The notes under the pieces: generated by a model
Database searches by the model: none
Told to the model about the DNA's origin: nothing
What the model saw: the letters and a program-made list of their open reading frames with translations, nothing else
DNA from: an uncultured Collinsella sp.
GTDB taxonomy: Bacteria > Actinomycetota > Coriobacteriia > Coriobacteriales > Coriobacteriaceae
Length of the DNA: 64,000 nt
Reading direction: 5' to 3'
Assembly: GCA_944321445.1 (NCBI GenBank)
Contig: CALULJ010000004.1
Coordinates: 1-64,000, forward strand
Program-made: the position numbers and the translations under genes
Part shown: piece by piece, positions 42,022 through 48,623 of the stretch
Position numbering within the stretch: position 1 is the first letter of the stretch
How the letters are laid out: each line of letters starts with the position of its first letter

Positions 42022-43323
42022 CTATCCCCACAGCCCTGTGTTCGACATCGCGTACAGCGGGACGTTCCTCATCCAGTCCTGCTCACGATAGCCCGACAGG
42101 CTGAAGCGAACGGAATTAATCTCCGGATGGGATTCCTTGAATGCTCGTAGACTCTTGGCACGCAGGTTTTCTTCGGCCTTTACCTCTATGGCATACACTC
42201 CGTTTGCCTTCTGCACCAGAAAGTCGATCTCTCCCGAAGAGTTTTCAGCGGACCAGTAATAAGGCGTGAGCCCGCAGTCCGAAACGAGCTGCTGGCAGAC
42301 GTACTGCTCGGTAAGCGAACCCTTGAACTCCTCGAAGATCCCGCTGCCACCGACGACCGTCTCTTTGCCCAACTGTGCCATGGCACCCAGCAGGCCAACA
42401 TCCACCAAAAAGAGCTTGAATGCAGTGTCATCCGCATAGGGGCTCAATGGAATCCCAGGCTTCGAGATTCTGCGGACAAGCGTTGTGATACCTGCCTGCG
42501 TGAGCCATGTGATGCCCGACTGGTAGTTCCGTGCCCGCGCCCCCTGCGCGATGTGGCTGAACACGAACTTTTTGTTTTCTCGACCGAGATGGGACGGGAT
42601 CGACCGCCACGCGGCGAGCGCGTACTCAGTCTCGACCCTGCCGAGGTGCTTCGAGATGTCGCGCTCGTAGCCGCGCAGAATATCGAGCTGCACCTCGCGC
42701 GCATCCTCCAAGAGACCTCGCTCAAGAAAGGCGCTCACCGCCTCAGGCATGCCCCCGACGTAGTAGTACTGACGAAGGAGCGGAACGATCCTGCTTGAGA
42801 AGCTGTTGATAAGGCTCGCGTCGCCAGCGTCGATGAGGTCACAGAGCGGCCGATTCCCCGTCGCAGCGAGGAACTCCCGAAAGCTAAGGGGATAGAGATC
42901 GAGCGTATTCACCTTCCCCACGGGATACCCGCTGCCCTCGTGCACAGTGATGCCCAAAAGCGAGCCGGCCGCTGCCACCACGTACCCGGGTGCGTCCTCG
43001 CAGAAGTACTTGAGGCTCGTGAGCGCCTTCGGGCACGCCTGAATCTCGTCGAGGACGATGAGGGTGCCTCCCTCGGTCACGACCTCCCCCGTCTCGAACT
43101 GGATGGCGGATACAATGCGCGGAATATCGTAGCCCAGCTCAAACTGCTCACGCATCCTGGGATTGTCATCGAGATTCACGTATGCAACGTTCTCGAACTG
43201 CGTTTTTCCAAATTCTTTAAGCAGCCAAGTCTTTCCAACCTGACGCGCACCGTTGAGAATAAGCGGCTTGCGACGGAGCCTGTTCTTCCAGACAATAAGC
43301 TCATCCATGAGAAATCGTTCCAT
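42022..43323 (-). CDS. AAA-type ATPase with DUF4143 domain
   Basis: A 433-residue protein with Walker A GARQVGKT (residues 25-32), Walker B TLIVLDEIQACP, an arginine-finger-like region, and a C-terminal DUF4143 with an intact PD-(D/E)XK pattern (GEIDFLV ... YAIEVKAEENLRAKSL). It therefore could be a nuclease, unlike the paralogues at 39009 and 51442 where EVK is lost. It belongs to a different subgroup (about 20-25% similar by eye). A perfect 17-bp inverted repeat sits 24 bases before its ATG. The ApeA-like gene follows. Confidence 0.9.
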   Translation of the reverse strand: MERFLMDELIVWKNRLRRKPLILNGARQVGKTWLLKEFGKTQFENVAYVNLDDNPRMREQFELGYDIPRIVSAIQFETGEVVTEGGTLIVLDEIQACPKALTSLKYFCEDAPGYVVAAAGSLLGITVHEGSGYPVGKVNTLDLYPLSFREFLAATGNRPLCDLIDAGDASLINSFSSRIVPLLRQYYYVGGMPEAVSAFLERGLLEDAREVQLDILRGYERDISKHLGRVETEYALAAWRSIPSHLGRENKKFVFSHIAQGARARNYQSGITWLTQAGITTLVRRISKPGIPLSPYADDTAFKLFLVDVGLLGAMAQLGKETVVGGSGIFEEFKGSLTEQYVCQQLVSDCGLTPYYWSAENSSGEIDFLVQKANGVYAIEVKAEENLRAKSLRAFKESHPEINSVRFSLSGYREQDWMRNVPLYAMSNTGLWG

Positions 43324-43346
43324 GCAAGCTCCTCCCCTAAAATGGC

Positions 43347-43388
43347 TACGGCCTTATTTTCGCACAGATTGGCGAAAATAAGGCCGTA
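43347..43388 (-). promoter_or_regulatory. 17-bp perfect inverted repeat in the leader of the 42022 ATPase gene
   Basis: TACGGCCTTATTTTCGC (43347-43363) and its inverted copy (43372-43388) are separated by 8 bases and lie 24 bases before the start codon. It could be a dimer operator for autoregulation or an RNA hairpin limiting translation. Confidence 0.7.
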
Positions 43389-43560
43389 AGAAAGCCAGTT
43401 TTGGAGAAAATCAGGCGGAGTTTTACTCCCACTCGATAATCAAATCGCGCATTTCCATGGTCTCTCGTCTACGTGGTGTACCGCCGTCTCCCAATTAACC
43501 GAAATCAGCCGAATCTTCGACGCCCGAATGAACTCATAATTGAACTCAACGTGGTCGCTT
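43378..43560. repeat. dispersed intergenic repeat R, copy 2
   Basis: Contains AAGGCCGTAAG, AGTTTTGGAGAAAATCAG, ACTCCCACTC, TCTCGTCTACGTGGTG, CCGCCGTCTCCCAATTAACC and TTGAACTCAA, matched in order by copies 1 and 3. It lies between the truncated 43567 gene and the 42022 ATPase gene. Confidence 0.75.
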
Positions 43561-43566
43561 CTTCTC

Positions 43567-44244
43567 CTATATCCCAACAAGGCTGTTCTCATCGAGCAGG
43601 AAGTCGAGCACGCTCATCGTGACCACACCCTGCTCGTCGCGCAGGGGCTTCACCACGTCGCGCACAAGCACAACCTTCTTAAAGCTGTCATTGATGCCGA
43701 GCAGGGAGGCCTTCTCCTGTGCGGCCTCCTCAGGAGTCCTCATCTCCAACGCCGATTGGATGTAGACGCGGTCGGAGCCTCTGTTGGCGACAAAGTCGAC
43801 CTCAAGCTGCTTGCGAACGTCCCTGCCCTCCTCGCGGACGCGCTTCTCGACCACGCCAACGTCCACGGAGTACCCGCGCGCCCTGAGCTCGTTGTAGACC
43901 ACGTTCTCCATGATGTGGCTCTCCTCAATCTGCCGGAAGCCGAGCCGCGCGTTTCGGAGCCCCGCGTCCTCGAAGTAGTATTTCAGGGGGCTGCCGATGT
44001 AGCCCCTCCCCTTCACGTCGTAGCGCCGCGCCTCCTCGATGACGAAGGCGTCCTCAAGGTAGCCTATATAGCTGGAAATCGTGTTCGAGGAGATCTTGGA
44101 ATGAAGCACGCTCCTGAACGTGTTCTCGAGCTTGCCCGGGTTCGTGAGCGTCCCGATGCCGGAGGCGAGCACGTTTTTACGAGGTGCGCACCTCGCTTTG
44201 ATTCCCAATTGACTTCTATTGAGCATTTTTGCCGTATGCGGCAT
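43567..44244 (-). pseudogene. truncated AAA/DUF4143 ATPase (C-terminal half only)
   Basis: Residues from about 25 onward (FRSVLHSKISSNTISSYIGY to FLLDENSLVGI) form the winged-helix and DUF4143 parts of an ATPase, with EVDFVANRGSDRVYIQSALE at the nuclease-like site. The P-loop half is absent; the first about 24 residues (MPHTAKMLNRSQLG) are unrelated. It is a 5'-deleted remnant. Confidence 0.8.
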
Positions 44245-44636
44245 TTCTTCTCAATAGGGCAGTTCATACCATAATTGACGCGCAGTTAGCGGAGGACACG
44301 CGTCTACAAGATGCTCCGCGACGAGATGGCACGTGTACCGAGAGCACGGGAGCATACGATCCGCCGACGAGGTCGACGAGGCGCTCGCCTGGTCGGTCGA
44401 CTTCCTCGCGAGGGAGTTTCCGCTGCGCGCGGCGAGGAGGGGCCCTCTGACGTCGAGCGAGAGGACGCCCTCGTCTTCGGAATGTCGCGGAGGTAGGGGA
44501 ACGCCCTCGCCGCTGTCAACGCCAACGGAGCCGCCGTGTCGCACAGGCTCTGTGTCGAGTCTATGGAACCCACGTGATAGACGGCCCACAGCTCCGCAGC
44601 GTCCCCCTCCCCGCCTCAATCGGGTATACTTCAGTC
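44245..44636. other. non-coding gap with unidentified remnant
   Basis: About 390 bases without a supported gene. One plus-strand frame reads YREHGSIRSADEVDEALAWS and VDFLAREFPLRAARRG, which looks protein-like, but has no start and quickly becomes low-complexity. I treat it as a decayed gene fragment of unknown family. Confidence 0.4.
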
Positions 44637-44700
44637 ATTGTGAAAAGCCCTAGGGCTTTTAGCGGCTGCGGGTACCTGTACCTTCAGCCGCATTTTTCTT
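44637..44700 (+). ncRNA. candidate small RNA upstream of the Abi_2/AbiF-like gene
   Basis: An 18-base perfect palindrome AAAAGCCCTAGGGCTTTT (44643-44660) is followed by a second stem GCGGCTG/CAGCCGC (44662-44668/44685-44691) whose loop contains GGTACCTGTACC, then ATTTTT. A TATACT -10-like box (44625-44630) precedes it. The Abi gene starts 17 bases later. AbiF-type HEPN proteins are known to be paired with an adjacent structured RNA acting as antitoxin, and this element is in the right place and has terminator-like form. Confidence 0.55.
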
Positions 44701-44716
44701 ACCTTTTGGAGCCGAT

Positions 44717-45862
44717 ATGGAAGATCCCGGCACCGCGACAACAAAGGAACGGCCGCTCATCGACGCCGCCCAGCAGGTCCGCCACCTCAAGGACCGAGGG
44801 GTCCGCTTCGAGCTGACGGACGAGCGGGAGGCCGAGCGATTCCTGCGGGAGAGCAACTTCTTCTTCAAGGTGAAGGCGTTCGCGAAGTGCTTCTCCCGCT
44901 ACACCAACCCCGGCTCGGAGCGCTTCGGCTCCTATATCAACCTCGACTTCGCCTACCTCGCCGAGCTCACGAGGCTCGACCACCACCTCCGCGAGACGGT
45001 CCTCTCCCTCACGCTCGACATCGAGCACTACATGAAGGTCGAGCTCAACAGGATGATCATGGACGCGGGAGACGATCCCTACGAGCTCATGGCGTCCTTC
45101 TTCGACTCCGAGCGCGAGAGGAAGGTCAGAGTGCTCGAGAAGAGGGTCGACCTTTGCTCCATTCGGCCGAAGGCCCCGGTGGTCAGAAGCCTGTCCGGAG
45201 ACCTGGCGGCATCGGACGCCAAATCCGTCATCTCCGCCCTCGCCTCCCTGCCGCACCTGGCATCGGACGCGCTCGGCGGAATAGACCCCGACCACACCGA
45301 GAGGAGCCTCGCCGGGCTGGGCGGGTCCTCCTACACCCGTGGGCTCGTCGAGAAGTACGGGGGCCCCGGGCACATGGCGGTCTGGAGCTACCTCGAGCTC
45401 GCGTCCTTCGGGGGCGTCATCTCGCTCTACAAGTACTACGTCTTCGAGCGGCGAGCGATGCAGGACGAGGAGGCAGTAAAGGGCCTACTCTTCCCGACGA
45501 AGGCGCTGAGGAACGCCGCCGCCCACAACGGGAACATGCTCAGCACGCTCGGCTCGAAACTGAAGAAACCCGTCGGCTCCATCTCGAAGATGGCGATCGA
45601 GGAGCTGGGGATCGACCGCGAACTCGTGTCGCTCGCCAAAAGGGCGCCCATCGTCCACGACTTCACCGCCCTCGCCCTCTGCTACATGCACCTGGTCAAG
45701 AGCGAGGACGCGAGAGGGGACGCCGCAGAGAAGCTCCTAACCCTGCGCAGGCGATTCATGGCGCACATAGACTACTTCTCCAAGCAGGGCGAGCTGAAGA
45801 ACGGCCTGACCATGCTCGGCGAGGTCATGAACAGGGCGGCCGGCCGGCTCTCGCGCCCATAG
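44717..45862 (+). CDS. Abi_2 / AbiF-like HEPN abortive infection protein
   Basis: A 381-residue protein of the Abi_2 family. The N-terminal half has the family core LRESNFFFKVKAFAKCFSRY, INLDFAYLAELTRLDHHLRE and LTLDIEHYMKVELNRMI. The HEPN RNase signature is Arg265-His270 (RNAAAH). A helical C-terminus follows. Such proteins act as toxic RNases in phage defence and are ancestral-type relatives of Cas13 HEPN effectors. A GGAG ribosome site precedes ATG 44717. The structured element at 44637-44700 may be its RNA antitoxin, and a terminator follows at 45967. Confidence 0.85.
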   Translation: MEDPGTATTKERPLIDAAQQVRHLKDRGVRFELTDEREAERFLRESNFFFKVKAFAKCFSRYTNPGSERFGSYINLDFAYLAELTRLDHHLRETVLSLTLDIEHYMKVELNRMIMDAGDDPYELMASFFDSERERKVRVLEKRVDLCSIRPKAPVVRSLSGDLAASDAKSVISALASLPHLASDALGGIDPDHTERSLAGLGGSSYTRGLVEKYGGPGHMAVWSYLELASFGGVISLYKYYVFERRAMQDEEAVKGLLFPTKALRNAAAHNGNMLSTLGSKLKKPVGSISKMAIEELGIDRELVSLAKRAPIVHDFTALALCYMHLVKSEDARGDAAEKLLTLRRRFMAHIDYFSKQGELKNGLTMLGEVMNRAAGRLSRP

Positions 45863-45966
45863 TCAACGCCATCGTCGCCCTTCGATTTCCCCCTGAAGCT
45901 CGTTGACATCTGGACGCCAAATCGAACAGAATGCTCTTAGATGTAAAAGCCGTTTACGGTTTTGTA

Positions 45967-46003
45967 AGAGCGGGGCCGCCTGGCGGAACCGCTCTAGTTT
46001 TTT
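45967..46003 (+). terminator. terminator after the Abi gene
   Basis: AGAGCGG (45967-45973) pairs with CCGCTCT (45989-45995), with an inner GCCGCC/GGCGGA contribution, followed by AGTTTTTT. Confidence 0.85.
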
Positions 46004-46078
46004 AGGTCGACTCTTGGAGAGCCCACTAGTGACTGCGACCATCCGCTGAAATCCTGAACCCCCGCTCGGACAGAGCGG

Positions 46079-46230
46079 GTCCGAGTAAGTCCGAGTAGAT
46101 TCGAGTAGATCCGAGTAGCCCGGCAGCAACCCGGCTACCCACTGCGTAAAAACAGCAGCTCAGACGCGTGACATGCCGTCACATGAAGCGGCGAGTTCGG
46201 GTAAGAGCAAGTCCGAGTGGTCAGAGTAGG
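46079..46230. repeat. 10-bp-phased repeat array, left flank of the GmrSD-like pair
   Basis: Four consecutive 10-bp units (GTCCGAGTAA, GTCCGAGTAG, ATTCGAGTAG, ATCCGAGTAG; 46079-46118). About 80 bases later a second cluster at 46195-46230 (GGTAAGAGCA, AGTCCGAGTG, GTCAGAGTAG). A GTGAC-ATGCC-GTCAC inverted pair lies between. The same arrangement recurs at 51275-51437. The surrounding gap 45863-46731 holds the Abi terminator and a possible small ORF. Confidence 0.85.
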
Positions 46231-46495
46231 GCCCGACTTCCCCTCTCGGCCGGGTGCAGAGCCGACAAGGCGGACTCCAGAGTCAACCCAATAGAGACGA
46301 GCCCAGGCCGGCGGACGCCGGTTATCCCTCGTGCGCGCAGCCTGTCACGGGACCCGCTTCCCCCACAAGGGCCGCGATGCTTTCCCGGCTTCTTTCGGGC
46401 TCGGCCGCCCCCGCTCAGAGCGGTGCCGGCGACGCTCTGTTGATGTGCAATAAGAAATGGTCCGAACGAGCACCGACTTCTGAGCACCGCGCGTA

Positions 46496-46647
46496 TCAAA
46501 ATGTGATCAATCCCGGCATGATGACCACACCCAGGAACCAGGACCACACCCCCCTTCAAGCGTGGCGATGTTGGATGGCTCCTCCCTCGGAAGCACCAGG
46601 AAGGCGAATCGGAACGCAGCTACGGCGCCTGATGCGATAAGATTCAT
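46496..46647 (-). CDS. possible small membrane protein, frame broken at a G6 tract
   Basis: From ATG 46647 (AAGGGGAG ribosome site) the frame reads MNLIASGAVAAFRFAFLVLP and REEPSNIATLEGG. At six G (46549-46554) the present frame goes to a polar end, while one extra base would give VWSWFLGVVIMPGLITF and a stop. That would be a 50-residue protein with two hydrophobic segments. The second segment strongly suggests the shifted frame was once real. Function unknown; it lies divergent from the GmrSD-like gene. Confidence 0.35.
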
Positions 46648-46731
46648 CTTGGGTCTCCCCTTCTCGTCGAATCCGAATCCAACTCGAAGGGTAAGGAAAG
46701 CCCGCCTCCATATCAAACCAACCGAAACCAT

Positions 46732-48609
46732 ATGCCGTATAACGAGAGCCGGGATGAGATGATCAAGAACGTAAGTGACCCCTCCGTAGCCAGCATCCTA
46801 TCAACCGATGCGCTGAAGGTCTACAACATACCCCGTTACCAGCGTGAGTACACATGGGGCCAGCGAGACTGGGCGAACCTCTACGACGACGTCTTCGACA
46901 ATGACCCAGGCTACTTCCTCGGATCCATCATCGTCATCCAGGGCGAGATCGACCCGAAGACCAACATCGTGGACTTCGAGGTCATCGACGGCCAGCAGAG
47001 GCTTACTACCATCAGCCTGCTACTCGCAGCGCTGTACGCCCGCATCAACGAGCACCCAGACGCCATAGACGAGGACATGCAGCTCGACGACGTAAGGCCG
47101 CTGCGCAACAGGCTCGTCCTCAAGTCAAACAAGGGCATGACGCGCGTGGTGCCTCAGGTTCAGAACCACAACCAGGACGACTACCGCTGGGTCCTCAAGG
47201 AACGCGTCGGACTCGCAGTCGTGATGCAGCGGCCCAAGTACCACGGCGTGCGCAAGATGTCGAAGGCATTCGAGTACTTCTATGACCGGCTCGGCGAGGA
47301 GATCGCCGGCATGGGTGATGACGATGCCGTGCGCACCCTGCTCGACAAGAGCAGGGTGCTCTGCTCGGCTGTGCTCGTGCAGATTAACGTAGACAGCCAC
47401 GCCGACGCCTACACGCTGTTCGCGTCGCTGAACAACCGAGGCGTACCCCTCTCCGCCGTGGACCTAATCAAGAACACCCTGCTTGCGAAGGTGGCCGACG
47501 CCGATGGTGACGAGCTCGACTACTACTTCGAGCAATGGCAGGAGGTGCTTCGTAACCTCGGCGACGACTACGCCACCCAGGAGCGCTTCTTCCGCCAGAA
47601 CTACGACGCCTTCCGCCGCGACGTGAACAAGCCCTTCGTGCAGGAGGGCGGCGCACAGCTGCCGCTCGGCTCGGTGGCCACCCGCTCGAACCTGCTCAAA
47701 ATCTACGAAAAGAGGATCGGCCAAGACCCCGGCGCGCTCGGGGTGCTCGACGAGCTCATCGGCAACTCCGCCATCTATTCGCAAATCATCGGGATTGACC
47801 GCGAGGGCATGGACGCCGGGCTCGTACGCCAGCTCGTGGAGCTTGCACGCGCTCAGGGCGTCCCCTCCTACCTGATGCTCCTCTACCTCATGAAGAGAAG
47901 GTCGGAGCTCGACCTGGACGACAGCCTCATCGCCGGAATCGCCGCGCTGCTGGTCAGGTTCTTTGTGAGGCGCAACATAACCGACACGCCGCCCACCCGC
48001 GATCTGGAGCGCCTTTTCATCAGCATATGCGAGGGCATCGAAGACGACCGGATGGAGGGCGTAGACGTCGCTCGCTACATCAAGCGGAGGCTTGTCGACG
48101 TTTCGTCAAGCGACGTGACCTTCAAGGAGCGGCTTGAGGGACCGATATACGACGTGAACCCGGATATGACGCGCTACATCCTCACCGTGCTCGCGGAGCC
48201 GAGCGTCACCAAGGAGATGAAGGGGCTCTGGGAGCGCTACCCGTCAGGTAACTACGTGTGGACCATCGAGCACGTGTTCCCCCAGGGCGAGAACATCCCA
48301 GCGAGCTGGGTGGACATGATCGGTGGTGGCGACAAGGCGAAGGCCCAGGAGATTCAGGCTGCATACGTCCACACCCTCGGCAACCTGACCATCACCGGCT
48401 ACAACTCGAAGCTGAGCAACATGCCCTTCATCGAGAAACGCGACCGCAAGGACTCAAACGGCTCGAACGTCGGGTACCGCAACGGACTCAACCTCAACGA
48501 CGACCTCGTGAGCGTGGACAGCTGGACGAAGGAGCAGATTGAGGCGAGAACCGAGAAGCTCGTGAAGCTCGCATTGAAGGCATTCACGTTCGACGACATC
48601 GAGTTTTAG
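46732..48609 (+). CDS. DUF262-DUF1524 protein (GmrSD-like type IV restriction family)
   Basis: A 625-residue single-chain GmrS+GmrD-like protein. The N-terminal DUF262 (ParB/sulfiredoxin-like NTPase) has NIPRYQREYTWG (about 32-43) and EVIDGQQRLTT (about 81-91). The C-terminal DUF1524 His-Me/HNH nuclease has WTIEHVFPQ (His about 513) and HTLGNLTITGYNSKLSN. Known members cleave modified phage DNA. ATG 46732 is given, but MIKNVSD at 46759 is equally plausible; neither has a strong ribosome site. The next gene starts 14 bases downstream, indicating a two-gene unit flanked by phased repeats. Confidence 0.85.
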   Translation: MPYNESRDEMIKNVSDPSVASILSTDALKVYNIPRYQREYTWGQRDWANLYDDVFDNDPGYFLGSIIVIQGEIDPKTNIVDFEVIDGQQRLTTISLLLAALYARINEHPDAIDEDMQLDDVRPLRNRLVLKSNKGMTRVVPQVQNHNQDDYRWVLKERVGLAVVMQRPKYHGVRKMSKAFEYFYDRLGEEIAGMGDDDAVRTLLDKSRVLCSAVLVQINVDSHADAYTLFASLNNRGVPLSAVDLIKNTLLAKVADADGDELDYYFEQWQEVLRNLGDDYATQERFFRQNYDAFRRDVNKPFVQEGGAQLPLGSVATRSNLLKIYEKRIGQDPGALGVLDELIGNSAIYSQIIGIDREGMDAGLVRQLVELARAQGVPSYLMLLYLMKRRSELDLDDSLIAGIAALLVRFFVRRNITDTPPTRDLERLFISICEGIEDDRMEGVDVARYIKRRLVDVSSSDVTFKERLEGPIYDVNPDMTRYILTVLAEPSVTKEMKGLWERYPSGNYVWTIEHVFPQGENIPASWVDMIGGGDKAKAQEIQAAYVHTLGNLTITGYNSKLSNMPFIEKRDRKDSNGSNVGYRNGLNLNDDLVSVDSWTKEQIEARTEKLVKLALKAFTFDDIEF

Positions 48610-48623
48610 GGGGCATAGCTGGA

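Noticed and set aside
37246-43560. Repeat R considered as integron attC sites
   Set aside because: No integrase is present, the copies lack the paired-box hairpin of attC, and they overlap the leaders of ATPase genes rather than only following ORFs.
46079-46230. Short repeats considered as a CRISPR array
   Set aside because: Units are 10 bp and directly adjacent, with no spacers of about 30 bp and no cas genes.
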